64,000 bases of DNA from assembly GCA_013180625.2 (NCBI GenBank), contig SNVD02004904.1, forward strand, positions 1 through 64,000, in the 5' to 3' direction. Of this stretch, positions 48,256-60,492 are shown piece after piece. The position numbers and the translations under genes were made by a program. The DNA is from Boswellia sacra (lineage: Eukaryota; Streptophyta; Magnoliopsida; Sapindales; Burseraceae). How positions within the stretch are numbered: the first letter of the stretch is position 1; each line of letters starts with the position of its first letter. The notes under the pieces were generated by a model, which was not told the DNA's origin, did not search any database, and saw nothing but the letters and a program-made list of their open reading frames with translations.

Positions 48256-50030
48256 TTAGCAGCCAACAACAATTGAGTTTTACTAAGAAGCAAGATTCTA
48301 CTGATCTTTATGAATTTGTAAATGTTGAAACCTTCAACAAAGACAAATGTAAGGAGAATGTTGCAAAGCTAGTTGTAATGCATGAATTTCCTTTGTCATT
48401 TATTGAGTATGAGGCATTACGACAGCTAATGTTTTATGCCCAACATTTATTTACTCCCATGAGTAGAAATACGTTGAAGAATACAATCTTTAATGTATGA
48501 GACTAAAAAGGAAAAGACAATAAGGTTGCTTGAATCTTGTTCGAGTAAAATTACAATCACGAGTGATATATGACCAGCCACTAACCAAAAGAATGGATAT
48601 ATAATTGTAACATTGCACTTTATTGATCATAACTGGGTGTTACAAAATCGTATTTTGAGGTTTTTTTTTTATATACTGTATTCATTCATGAAGAAAAATT
48701 TTTTAAATACCTTTATATTGATTTTTGTTCTTTTTAATGTTTTAGCTTCATTTATGTTCCATGTCCACACACTGCTGGTTACTTTCTAAAGAGTTGATTC
48801 GTTGCTTGGCTGAGTAGAAAGTAGATAGGAAATTGTCTTGCATTACTCTTAACAATTGTTCAATAGATGATGCCATGATTCCTTCTTTGAAGAAAGCATT
48901 TAAAGCTGATAAAATGATGTTAAAAGGAAAGTTGTTTAATATGTAATGCACGACACATATTTTGAATTTGATTGTGAGAGAAGGGTTGACTATTCTTGGA
49001 GATGGATTAGAAGCAATTAGAGATAGTGTTGCCTTTTGGATTTCCACACCCACAAGGATTGAGAAATTTGAGAATGTTGCTAGAAGCTGAATTTGTCATG
49101 TAAGAAAAAGTTGGTTCTAAATTATAAAACAAGATGGAATTTGACATATTTAATGCTTACAATTGCATTGGAATATAGAGATGTGTTTGATTGTTTAGCT
49201 CTTCATGATGATCACTATGACTGTATTCCTTTAGATGCACAGTGGGAATTGGTTGCATGATGTGTAAGCATTTGGAGGTGTTTTATACCATGAGAAGGGC
49301 ATTCTAAGAAAGTAAATACCCGTCATCTAACATTTTCTTCCCTCAAATTTGTGATTTGATGTTGGAATTAACAAGATGGCAGGAATCTTCACATAAGAAG
49401 GTAAGAAGCATGGTAGAGAAGATGATGGAAAATTTTAAGAAATATTGGGATGTTCTTCATGGTATATTGGCAATAGCTGCTGTTTTGGATCCAAGGAATA
49501 AGCTAGAACCGATTACATTCTTCGTTCCACTTATTTAGGGGGATGAGGTTGATGCATATATTGAAAGTGTTCATAATACTTTTGACCAGTTTGTTGAGGA
49601 GTATAAGTTGAATGTTACAACATCTAGATTATGTAAGCAAGGTGAATCACAACTGATGGTTGATAAGTCTAGGATTGTTGGAGAGAAGACAACGCAATGC
49701 ACTTTTGCATCACGAGATCATTTTCAAGCATACAAAAGTTGTAAAAGTGCCAAAAAGATACATGGATTTGTATTTGGAAGATGATCATTTACCTGAAATT
49801 GATGATGATTTTGATGTTTTAAGTTGGTAGAAGACAGGCAATGCTAAGTTTCCTATCCCTCTATACTTGCAAAAGATATTTTGGCCATTCCAGTTTCTAT
49901 AGTGCTATCTGACTCTGCTTTTAGTATAGAAGGTCTGCATTTGAGTCCTCATCGTAGTAGATTACATCCAAATACATTACAGGCATTGATGTGTACTCAA
50001 AACTGGTTATATGCTGCATCACATGGTATA
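47850..50030 (+). pseudogene. hAT transposase (BED finger to dimerisation domain), many stops
   Basis: Order along the plus strand: an acidic N-terminus (MSTSKTQEAPSSFNDISMDD, 47850) with a Gly/Arg-rich stretch, then the BED finger CKYC...HHTDGTKHLANHLNTC (about 48127-48207). The core follows: VVMHEFPLSFIEYEALRQL, KYPSSNIFF, FKKYWDVLHGILAIAAVLDP. Near the end is the dimerisation motif SIVLSDSAFSIEGLHLSPHR (about 49890). At least half a dozen stops and shifts lie between 48500 and 49860, and a TA microsatellite (48219-48248) splits the N-terminal part. Inactive. Confidence 0.82.
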
Positions 50031-50407
50031 ATATTTATTTATTCATTTTACTTAACATTAAATTTTACTTGCTTCTATTTGTTGAAAGTAACTTTGTTTT
50101 TTATATGCTTGTTTGTAAGGTTTTTTTCCTGAGGCTCAGCTAGTTACTGCAGAATAGGTTGTGTATGTGAATGATTCAGGGCCATCTCTATCATCGGCAT
50201 CGGCATCAGCTTGTGATTAATTTTCATTGGCTACTTGTATTTGTTTTCATGGTAATGGGGTTGTGCTTTGGAGGTTATGTACCAAATGATGGATTTAGCT
50301 TGGTATTGTTGTTCGCTTTGTGGGTCTACTTCATTTTTATTGGTGTTATGTTTGGAGTTTTATACAGTTTAATTATGTCTGGACTTTTTATGGACCAATT
50401 GTGTCAG

Positions 50408-50598
50408 CAACTTAGCTTTTGAATTTTGATGAAGTGCTTTTTAACTTTGTTTTTACGTGTTAGCTTTTGAATTTTCATGGAGTGTTTTTAACTTTGTTTT
50501 TATGTGTTAGTATGTTTAACTTTGTTTTCATGTGTTAGCTTTTGAATTCTGATGAAGTGTTTTTAACTTTGTTTTTGTGTTAACTTTTGAATTTCAAA
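50408..50598. repeat. Short tandem repeat (about 57 bp) in the hAT 3' UTR
   Basis: TTAGCTTTTGAATTTTGATGAAGTG...TTTTAACTTTGTTTTTA recurs three to four times with one shortened copy in the middle. Confidence 0.75.
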
Positions 50599-50699
50599 TT
50601 AAAAAAAAAAGTTTGAAAACAAAATTACAATAAAATGTTTGTCAAAATAAATATGGGAAGTATACATTAGAATTTGGAAATAAGAATACACAAATTAAT

Positions 50700-50925
50700 A
50701 AAAAAAAGAACTTTTTATTATATATATACCTAACATAAACCAAAGCAAGTGGCAAGTTGCATTGCAAGTGCAACCAGCAATAGCAAAGTCAAAAAATCAC
50801 CCTTTTTAAATAAATTAACTGAGTGTTAAAAAGAAATGCAATATAGGAGATTCAAACCCATTCCCTATTGTAATCTATAAGGCAATATGCATCATAGGAC
50901 ACCGCTAGGCTATAGTCCACTTTAC
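50700..50925 (-). mobile_element. Candidate tRNA-derived SINE
   Basis: On the minus strand TAGCCTAGCGGTG (about 50918-50906) resembles a Pol III A box and GGGTTTGAATCTCC (about 50863-50850) a B box. The spacing is about 45-55 bases, with a tRNA-unrelated body and an A/T-rich tail after that. No cloverleaf can be completed, so it is not a functional tRNA gene. No target duplication was found by eye. Confidence 0.45.
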
Positions 50926-51639
50926 AATTAAAGATGCATGCAACATATACATAATAAAGACTGAAAAGAATCAAAATTAAATTAAAAAATTATACAACCT
51001 GGGTTATAATCTCAGGTTATTGGAAAACCTGGCCCCGCCTAGGGTACTCAGGATTCGGCCTCAGGAAATATATTCCGAGGAATTTTTCAGGGTCGGGGTT
51101 AGCAATTAAAGGCCAAGGCCGGGGCTGGGGACCACCAGACCTGAACTCGGCCCCAGCCCCGACGTCGAGTTTGGTCATCCCTGGCTGAAGGAGAGAGATG
51201 AAGGAGCAAGGGATTTCATGTTCCTTTTTCTTTTCTATCTGCAGAGGAGTGGATTTCAATTTCCCACAATCCTAAACTTGAGCGTTCAAAAGGCTTGAGA
51301 TTAACCTAGCAAGTGATTATTTCAAACCCATGGCAAATTAATATGCCAGGGTTAAAAAAGCTTAATAACCATACCTAACATGGGTTAGTTTTCTTATTCC
51401 CATTCCTAAGGAACCAAACCCCCATACTAAACACCATGTAACTTTATCTAACCCCTTTTTTATTTCAACTATTTTTAACCCCTTTTATGAAAAGAAAAGT
51501 ATAATTTGCCCTTAATAGTTTTAAAAATAACAAAATTAGCAAACCAAACCCAATTTGCCCTGTGCAAAATCTAATCATATATAGAGACTTCATACAAAGC
51601 CAATGCAACTGTTTCTCTCAACCGACCATCTCTTCATGG

Positions 51640-53915
51640 TGGTGATCATGGTGGTGAAGTAGACAATGTTGCATTTAAAAATCTTTATGATGAAAATGGT
51701 TTTGAACATAATTTTTCTGCACCTAGAACTCCACAACAAAATGGTGTTGTTGAGAGGAAAAATAGGACTATCCAAGAAATGGCTAGGACCATGTTACTTG
51801 AAAATAATTTGCCAAAATATTTTTGGGCCGAAGCCGTTAATACCGCATGCTTTATAATCAATAGAGTTCATATTAGAGCTTTAATAAAGAAAACTCCTTA
51901 TAAACTTTGGAAAGGAAGAAAACCCAACATTGGATTTTTTAAAGTTTTTGGATGTAAATGTTTTATTTTAAATACCAAGGATAACCTTGAAAATTTTGAT
52001 GCAAAAGCCGATGTTGAATTTTTGTTGGCTACTCCAACCATAATAAAGCATATAGAGTTTTTAACAAAAAGACTCTTACTGTTGAAGAATCTAAGCATGT
52101 TAAATTTGATGAAACTAATGTGATTTCTTCAAAGAATTTAGATGATGATATTGTTGAGGTAGAAAGGCAAATCAAGGAATCAAGGCTTGATGAAAAGAGC
52201 CAAGATGAATTACAACTTCAACAAGAAAATCTTGAGGAAGTAAATGATTCTTCCCAAGAATTACCAAAGGAATGGAGGTATGCAAAAACTCACCCTAAAG
52301 ATCTCATTATTGGTGAACCATCACAAGGTATGAAAACTAGATCTTCTTTTAGGAACTTTTGTAATTATTTTGCTTTTGTCTCTCAATTTGAACCAAAATC
52401 TTTTAAAGAAGCCGAAAATGACGAAAGTTGGATTTTGGTTATGCAAGAAGAATTGAACCAATTTGAGAGAAATCAAGTTTGGGAATTAGTCCCTAGACCA
52501 AAAAATCATTCTATTATAGGCACTAAATGGATTTTTAGAAATAAAGTAGATGAAAATGGCACCATTATTAGAAACAAAGCTAGACTTGTTGCTCAAGGAT
52601 ACATTCAAGAAGAAGGTATTGATTATGAGGAAACCTTTGCACCGGTTGCTAGATTAGAATCCATTAGAATGTTGTGTGCATTTGCATGTTATAAAAATTT
52701 TACATTATATCAAATGGATGTCAAAAGTGCATTTTTAAATGGTTACATTATGGAGGAAGTATATGTCGAGCAACCTCTTGGTTTTCAAAATCATGATTTT
52801 CCAAACCATGTTTTCAAACTCAAAAAGGCACTTTATGGCTTGAAACAAGCACCAAGAGCATGGTATGATAGATTGAGCAAAGTTCTCATTGATAATGGTT
52901 TCGAAATAAAAAAATTTGATACTACTCTTTTTGTTAAAACAAAAAATGATGATTTATTAATTGTTCAAATCTATGTTGATGATATTATATTTGGTGCTAC
53001 TAATGTTTCTATGTGTGAAGAATTTTTCAAGTGCATGCAACAAGAATTTGAAATGAGCTTAATGGGAGAATTAAATTTCTTCCTTGGACTTCAAATCAAG
53101 CAATCAATAGATGGATCTTCATTAATCAAGCTAAATACACAAGAGATCTTCTCAAGAAGTTTGGCATGGATAATTCAAGGACATATAACACACCTATGGG
53201 TACATTAACCAAGCTTGACAAGGATGAAAAAGGAAAAGATGTTGAGGTAACAAAATATCGAGGTATGATTGGCTCTCTTTTGTATTTAACTGCTAGTAGA
53301 CCTGATATTATGTTTAGTGTGTGTATGTGTGCTAGATTTCAATCTCATCCAAAGGAATCTCACCTTAAGGCTGCCAAAAGGATATTTAGATATCTTCTTG
53401 GAACCATAAATCTAGGTCTTTGGTATCCTAAGTGTGATAATTTTGATCTAATTAGTTATTCCGATGCGGATTTTGCTGGAAGTCTTCTTGATAGAAAGAG
53501 CACTAGTGGCTCTTGCCATTTTCTAGGACATGCATTAGTCTCATGGTTTAGTAGAAAACAAAATTCTGTTGCCTTATCAACCGCGGAAGCCGAGTATATT
53601 GTAGTAGGAAGTTGTTGTGCACAATCTCTTTGGATGAAACAAATTTTAAAAGATTATGGTGTGGTATTTGATCATATTCCCATCAAATGTGACAATACAA
53701 GTGCCATCAACATTTCAAAAAATCCCATACAACACTCTAGGACTAAGCATATAGAGATTAGACATCATTTTATTAGAGATCATGTGCAAAAAGGTAATAT
53801 TTCTTTAGAATTTGTTCCCACCGATAAACAATTAGCCGATATATTTACTAAACCCCTTAGTCAAGATAGATTTTGCATAATTAGAAGAGAATTAGGCATG
53901 TTGGATATGTCTTAA
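51640..53915 (+). pseudogene. SIRE-like Ty1/copia pol, 5'-truncated, two frameshifts
   Basis: The sequence enters the integrase core at DHGGEVDNVAFKNLYDENGF, continues with APRTPQQNGVVERKNRTIQE and the integrase C-terminus, and shifts frame at about 52020. A second frame (52120-53208) carries the linker and [44 protein letters not shown]. Near 53115 another one-base loss shifts to RNase H (53166-53915) with YSDADFAGSLLDRKSTSGSC, NSVALSTAEAEYI and TKHIEIRHHFIRDH. The stop is TAA at 53913. Gag, protease and most of integrase are missing. RT and RNase H motifs are intact. Confidence 0.88.
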
Positions 53916-53954
53916 TTTTGCTTTAATATGATAATCTTTAAATGGTAGCATATG

Positions 53955-54156
53955 TTAAGGGGGAGAATATATTTAGGGGGAGTAGTTAATTTGATTAAAT
54001 CTTTTTTATGATAACAAAAGAGGGAGAAATGGTTGGATTGTTTATATTCATAACAAGTGCCATTTTTTTGTTTATTCTTGATTTATTTTCATTCTTTATT
54101 TTAGATATTATTTGAAAGCAATCAATGGTTTGTCATCATAAAAAAGGGGGAGATTG
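53955..54156 (+). promoter_or_regulatory. Polypurine tracts of the copia element
   Basis: TTAAGGGGGAGAATA (about 53955) and AAAAAAGGGGGAGAT (about 54142-54156). The second directly precedes the LTR start and is the likely plus-strand primer site; the first resembles the extra tracts of SIRE-type elements. Confidence 0.65.
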
Positions 54157-55786
54157 TTAGCCCTAAGGCTACATGATAATTTTGATTATAACAATACACA
54201 TTGATCCACTGTGATTTACTAACATGTTTACTTATGTGCAAGAGTAATATCATTGAAATAATTATAAAATCAAGAAGAGGCTTATTAAAATGAAATGTTG
54301 AAGCTAAGGAGAAGACTACATGTTAAAGGCACCAAAGTTTAAGAACAATGTTTGACTCAAAGAATATGACATATGAGCAATATTCAATCAATTAGTCATA
54401 TATTTCTCTAAAAATGTCCAAATGATGTGATTATTAATCCTTTGGAAAGCTTACTCAATTTATAACATTTCATATGTTTTAAAGAAATTCAAATTTCAAG
54501 TGCAAGATTGTTCAAATCATCATGAAAGTTGAAAGACAAATGGAAGTAGCTGACTTGAGCACCGAATACTATTTTAGACATATCTTGAGTTAGAAATATC
54601 AAAATGACTTGATTCTTATGGAATTGGAAAGAGGACTTAATGAGGCACATTTCATATTTTTTGAAGAAATTCAAATTTGAAATGGAAGGCCAACATAATT
54701 GACATGCAATTCGGTGGACTAACACAGAGAAGAAAAATCAACTCAAATGAGCACTGAAGGATTTTTTGTTCATATCTTGAGCTAGAGATATCCAAATGAC
54801 TTGATTCTTCTGGAATTGGAAAGATGATTCAATGGAGCACATTTCATATTCTTTGAAAAAATTCAAATTTCAAATGTAAGGCCGACATAATACACATGCA
54901 AGTCGGTGGACTGACACAAGGAAGAAAAATCAAGTCACATGAGCACCGAATGGTGTTTTGGCCATATCTTGAGCTACAAATATCCAAATGACTTGGTTCT
55001 TGATGCGTTGGAAAGGGTATTTAATTTTGCAGATCTTTTCTGTTTTGAAAATTTTCAAATTTCAAACAGAACATTGACAAAAATGGTAGACAAGATTTCA
55101 GTTTTTATGATGGGCAGAAAATTTGGAGTTGGTGTCTTCACTTGATTAAGTTCATCCCATTTGCCTATAAAAGAAGCCCTTCTCCCATGCATTCAATAAG
55201 TATCTATCAAGCAAAAAAAAAAAAAACAAGAGAAATATCAAGTCTAGAGAGCTTTTATATTCTTTATCTACTCTTTGAAGAGAGTTGTACTTTTGTTATT
55301 AAAATTTTCTTTGTTCTTGTATTGTGGTGAGAGAGAGATCTTCTTGTAAAGGATAAAAGTTATCCTTGAGAGAACTCTTGGTGTGGTGTTATCAAGAGTT
55401 GAAGGAAGAAGCCTTGGTGAGGTTGTTCATCAAGAAGAACTCTTGGTGTGGTGTTATCAAGAGTTGAAGGAAAAAGTCTTGGTGAAGTTGTTCATCAAGC
55501 AAGTTGTAAAATATTCTACAATTTAGTGGAAAGCCTAGCTTGTGGAGGAGCTAGGAGCCCGTGGACGTAGGCAAGGTTTGCCGAACCACGTAAATTGAGT
55601 TTGCACTCTTTCTTTCCCTATCCTCTTTACATTTACTTGCACTTGTGATTGTTCAATATTGTTATGCTCTTGATTGCATCTTAGATAACTTATATTTTCA
55701 TCTTCTTTACCTTTATTCTTAAAGAAAGAGTGAGCTAATTTTAATCTTTCAAGAAAAGTTTTCTAAATCCATTTTTATAAATAAAA
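54157..55786 (+). repeat. 3' LTR of the SIRE-like copia element
   Basis: It begins TGTTAGCCCTAAGGC after the purine tract. 54390-55140 holds about four copies of a 192-base unit; CATATCTTGAG recurs at 54579, 54771 and 54963. CCTATAAAAGAAGCCC at about 55165 is a good TATA box, followed by an A-rich leader. At 55370-55500 a 67-base unit (AGAACTCTTGGTGTGGTG) is present twice. The right limit is uncertain: no clear CA end was found, and the LTR seems to run into a hAT relic near 55786-55810. Confidence 0.7.
55165..55172 (+). promoter_or_regulatory. TATA box of the copia LTR
   Basis: CTATAAAAG lies inside the LTR, downstream of the tandem repeats and shortly before an A-rich leader, as expected for the U3/R boundary. 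Confidence 0.6.
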
Positions 55787-55799
55787 AAAGGGTACATGA

Positions 55800-57616
55800 T
55801 AATTTTGATGATAACACTTATGAAGTTCAGTTTTATTAGTTGAAACAGAACCTTCTTTATAACTAACATCAAAGTCCCACAAAATATCAACTAACTTGAT
55901 ATTAGCATTAGAATAAATGCAAATGCATTCTTATATATAATAAAACAAATAGAATTTTAATTTACCTTAAAAATAGCATCACCACTTTTAATCTGAGTAG
56001 GAGTGTCATCCAATAAAGTACATAGGTCTACAACATGAGATAAGTTCTCCATTTACTTATTGAAAAGAGAGAACAATGTCTCGTGAACTTGTAGAAACTC
56101 ACAAGAATGCTGACCATGAAGCTTTGAGTAAGAACATTCTACAAATTGTAGCTTGTAACGAGGATCAAGAATAATAGCAATTGCTAGGATACTACTATAA
56201 TGAGACCAATATTTTTCAAGCTTCAGGTTCATCTGAGTTCCCATTTTCCTCAAGAAGCTATCATTATTTTCAATGGATGCCTTAATATTATGTTGGATTA
56301 CAAAGATCTTAGGAAAGAATAAGTTTGATGTGGGATATTTTGTGCCAGAAAATAAACAAGTGACTTCATAAAAATATCCGAAAAACTTAGAAATCTTTCC
56401 TATTTTATCCCACTCCTCTGGTGAAGGACAACAATTAAAATGATAATTAATTAACCCCAAATTAATAAAAGCACGATGATAAAAAAGTGCATTCTCAAGC
56501 ATAAGATAGGTTGAATTCCATCTAGTTGGGACATCTTGTCTCAAGCCTCTTGTACTAGCCGTTATTCCAACTTGCGTAACACAATCATAGAATTTATGTT
56601 TTCTTGATGGTGAACCTTTCATATATTTGATGCCTTCCCTAATCTTTACAAGTGATGCATCAATTTCTTTCAAACCATCTTGGACTATCAAGTTCATTAT
56701 GTAAGCACAACAACGAACATGAAAGAATTGACCATCGATCAAGAGTAGACCTCTAAACTTCAATTGATTTTTCAAAATATCAACAAAACAAGCATTGACA
56801 GAGGCATTATCCAAAGTAATAGAAAACAACTTATTCTGAATTCCCCACTCACCTAATAATGTATTGATTTTATCTAATAATGCAACACTGGTGTGTGCAG
56901 GGGGCATATGACAAAAGTTCAAAAAATTTTTATGCAAATTCTAATCTAAATCAATAAAATGGGCTGTTAAAGAAAGATAACCATCAGTTGATATTGAAGT
57001 CCTAATCAAATGTCAAACATATCTTCCCTAGAATTGAATTTAGCAAGTTTTGAAGTTTAATCTTTTTATTTTGAAACATCCTCAACACACTCACTTTGGC
57101 TATATTCCTACTAGGCAACTTGATATTATGAGAAATATATTCGAATATAGTCCTAATACCTTCATACTCGACAAAATTGAAAGGCAAATCATGCTTAATA
57201 ATTGCTCCAATCAATAAATCACGAAATATCTCTAAATCAAATTTTTGAGAACGTAATGAAAGAGTGGCTTGAGATTGTGATTTTAATAAAAATAATTGTT
57301 CTATGTCATGATGTTGCTTCCTAGGACAAGTTTCAAGGTGATTCAACATATTACCTGTCCCATGATGACTACTACACTTATATTCGAACCCACACAGCTT
57401 GCATTTGGCACACTTGTTTAGACCTTCAGTTCCAGGTATAACCTCAAACATGGTCCAAGCACGTGACCTTAATTTGCGTTCACTATTCTCTTTGTCTTGC
57501 AATTTTGTGCCCTCATTTTCTGCATCATTTGTCTCTGCAGCTTGTTTTCTATTTGCGATGTTATCAACCAATTCACTTGATTCAACTAAATTTGTGTTCA
57601 TGTCTATAGAATCCAT
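55800..57616 (-). pseudogene. hAT transposase lacking the dimerisation domain
   Basis: The minus-strand frame from the ATG at 57616 (MDSIDMNTNLVESSELVDNI) has an Arg/Lys-rich stretch, then a BED finger (CAKCKLCGFEYKC, HHGTGNMLNHLETC) and the start of the core (FNFVEYEGIRTIFEYISHN). It stops at 57002. After a shift the core resumes (about 56990-56053) with LFSITLDNASVNA, FFHVRCCAYIMNLIVQDGLK, LRQDVPTRWNSTYLMLENAL and DPRYKLQFVECSYSKLHG. The expected C-terminal hATC domain is absent: homology ends near 55980-55810 at the copia LTR. The two long frames are otherwise clean, so this is younger than the hAT relics at 34301 and 47850. Confidence 0.85.
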
Positions 57617-58678
57617 CTAAAAATAAATAAATAAAAAATGTGAAACATGAGTTGATATGAAATAGTAAAATAAAAAATATTAAAGTTGCATAAAGAAGAA
57701 AAAATTAATTAATATAAAAAATTATTTACAATTTATATAATATAAGCCAATATATGTACTAGTAATAAATCTTTCAGTGAAATATAATTTGATTTAAAAA
57801 ACAAAAAGCATAAAAAAATTTATTCAAAATAATATCAAAATTAATATCTACTGATATGCTCAAAAAGTACATTATTTGATACGATATTTAAATCCAGTAA
57901 TTAATATAGTACAAATTAAATTATTAAGTAGCCTACAAATAAAATAAAAATAAAAGTGAAAAAGACAAGCACAATTAATTTGTACAATAGTTACGTCGAC
58001 AAAAAATTCTAGTGGCTCCCTTTTATGAATGTTAACATGCAGATTGTACAACAATTAAAAAGACTATGCACCAATTCAAAACCTCTAGAAACTAATGTGT
58101 AAGTTAGTGTGTGCGTATGTGCATCAAGAACTCAAAACGCAATTTTTAATATTTTTAAAAGCACCAATTTGCTAACCATAGTTGGACTACTATTAAAATA
58201 TATATTTAATAATCTTTTTCTTTGATATTGTTGGTGTGCAGCGGGAAGAAGGCTACAAAAATTTAATATGTCATGAAAGAGAAACATTAATTGAGGAAAA
58301 CTTCATCAGTCACATGTCTTTAATTTGAACCACAAAGCCCATAAAAGATTTTCGTACAAAACAAGGTCTAATGCAAAAAGTATTACCTTTATTCTATTGT
58401 TTAGCAATTTAGATGTTGTTTTCGAAGGATGAAAATTATTAAAGAAATAAAAGAAATAATGGAGGAAGCTCATACCTGTCTTCCCTTGGCTTTGCGGCTA
58501 ACCTCTTATCTTACATAATAGTGATTTTGCGGTTAAATATATTGACAGTATTATAATAATTTTGATTAGGTTAAGTTAGAAATTAATATTTGTAATAATT
58601 ATTTATATTTTATTATATATGTTTTTCATGTATTATAAATAAATTTACTAAATTATCCTTAATATTAACAAGTTAAAC
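57617..58678. other. 5' non-coding part of the minus-strand hAT and flank
   Basis: AT-rich DNA without frames. It probably includes the hAT promoter; no TIR could be identified with confidence. Confidence 0.35.
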
Positions 58679-58850
58679 AAGTGAAACGATTTTTTATAAG
58701 ATAAACTCAAACACGGTCCAATATCAAACGATTTTTTTCTTGTTAACCTATTAATGACCCGATCCAATAACAAGTGATCCAAAACAAGTGAAACGGGTTT
58801 TTTCTTGTTAACCTATTAATGACCCGATCCGATAACCTATTAAGATACTT
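58679..58850. repeat. Direct repeat of about 55 bp, present twice
   Basis: AAGTGAAACG followed by TTTTTTCTTGTTAACCTATT and AATGACCCGATCC occurs at about 58681-58770 and 58788-58850. The CCCGATCC strings recall hAT subterminal motifs. Confidence 0.6.
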
Positions 58851-60288
58851 AAGTGAGTATCTTCTTCAATTCCCTACCCTCTTTGTTTCCCGGGAAATTC
58901 CAAATATTTTCTCGAGAGATTAGTGACCTTTTTGTTTATTCTCTTCTCTGTTCGCATTTATTTTCTTGTAATTGTTTGTTCTTCTTGAAAGGCATTTAAC
59001 TGGTTTATCTATTAAATAGTGTGGATTTGGTAGGGTTTCGGTTATGATGGTTTGAGATTATGTATTCCTCAGCTTCAGGTCTCTATGCCATTGTTTCGTT
59101 CTTTATTTTGCTTTTCTGTTACATTCTCTTAACTAGGTCTTTAATGGGTTTTTTTTCCCCTAATTTTTGTTGGGAGGATTACAATAGGGGAAATAAGCTC
59201 AGTCTTGATTCTATGACTTCTCTACTTGTTGTCTTGTGCAGATAACTTTTGGGTTGTTGTGAATTCTTGGCCGGCTGCATATACTAAATTGACTAAACGA
59301 TCCTTCTGTTTGTTCCTTGTGTTGATCAATGTGAATTGAGGAAATTGATGAGTTACAAATGTTGGATTTAGCATGTAATCTATTATTGTTTGTTCATTTT
59401 GATGGAAAATATATAAACTAATAAATTTACAAATATTGGATTTTCTTTGCTTTTGCTTCCTCAATCACTTTCTTGATAGAAAATATGATTTCTTGGAATT
59501 GAGGTTTGTTCATTTCAATAGAAAAGGATTTTGAGTCAGCTAAGTTTATATTGTGACTTGTTATAGACATGATAGAACAAATGTCAACCTTCATAATGCC
59601 TGCATTTCTATTATTATTTTTTTTTTAGTTTATACTATTAAAGTTTCATTTGTCGTGTATATAAATATCGTTTGGCCCATTAATATTTATATTATTTCTC
59701 TCTTTTGTAAAATATGATTTAAATAAGATGAATGTAACAGATTTTAAGTAAGATGATTTAAATTGTGTATTATAATATCTTATAGTTTGACAAATAGGGT
59801 GCAATCGTAAAATTGTGTTTGGCAAGCTTAAGCAATGCTAAACTCTTTTTGTTTTCTCTTTGTATGGTAAAATTGTGTGTTATCTTTTGATTTGTTAAGT
59901 TTATGCGAATGAGGTGCTTTGCTTCGAAGTTCGCTCCGTTTCATATATCTCTAGTGGTAACAAATTTGTGTTCTATATTGACTGCTTTATTATTATTTGT
60001 TAGATAAGTGATGTATTTTAACTAATGTAAATTTTAGGGGTTGTTTATTTATTTGACCCTTTTTGGGCTCCCATTAACAAATCTAACCCCATTTTCATTT
60101 TTAAACATTTGTAATCCCTTTTTTATGTAAAAAGACACAAATACCCTAATCTTCTCTTTCTCCCCCTTTTTAGATGCGGTTTTGATTAATTGTTTGAAGT
60201 TAAATCATTCCCTTCCTATTTGCTTTGAAAAATGGAGTCACTCTTTCACGTAACCTTTGAAATGTCATTCCCATTTGCTTTGAAGGCA
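58851..60288. other. Anonymous AT-rich stretch
   Basis: C/T-rich pieces such as 58870-58990 look like a plant 5' leader, which would suit the epsilon-COP-like fragment downstream, but no exon can be supported. Confidence 0.3.
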
Positions 60289-60492
60289 ATGTCTGCATCA
60301 GATCACTTGTTCAATCTTTGTACCAAGTTCTACTTGGAATCCTACTAGGCTATCATTAACAACAGCGATATCGCCAATCTCCCTCCAATTTGATTTCATC
60401 TTGTCATCAATGAGATTGATGACTTGGCTGCTACTCCTCTCCAAGCAGTCAAGTTGCTTGCTCTTTATCTCTCTAGCCCGGACAACAAGGTT
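60289..60492 (+). pseudogene. Coatomer epsilon subunit (epsilon-COP), exon 1 relic
   Basis: The plus strand reads MSASDHLFNL, then an in-frame TAG inside ESY*AIINNSDIANLPP. After a deletion of about 20 codons it resumes with VINEID and AATPLQAVKLLALYLSSPDN, followed by AAG and GTTTGA, which looks like an exon border. These segments match the N-terminus of plant epsilon-COP, a TPR-like subunit of the COPI vesicle coat. The stop and the internal deletion make it non-functional, and no later exons were found in the window. The retained donor-like border suggests a genomic duplication rather than a processed copy. Confidence 0.75.

Larger units (their letters stand above)
45909..51183 (+). mobile_element. 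hAT element with both ends (5275 bp)
   Basis: The left end TAGGAATGGCAAAACGACCC and the right end (reverse complement CAGGGATGACCAAACTCGAC) form imperfect TIRs. Both sides are flanked by GCTGAAGG (45901-45908 and 51184-51191), a perfect 8-bp duplication. Inside is a broken hAT transposase in plus orientation. Both subterminal regions are unusually GC-rich (45920-46030 and 51000-51170), as in related elements. Confidence 0.85.

Noticed and set aside
59060..59245. Short hydrophobic plus-strand frame
   Set aside because: T-rich sequence gives a Phe/Leu-rich translation by chance; no family match or splice context.
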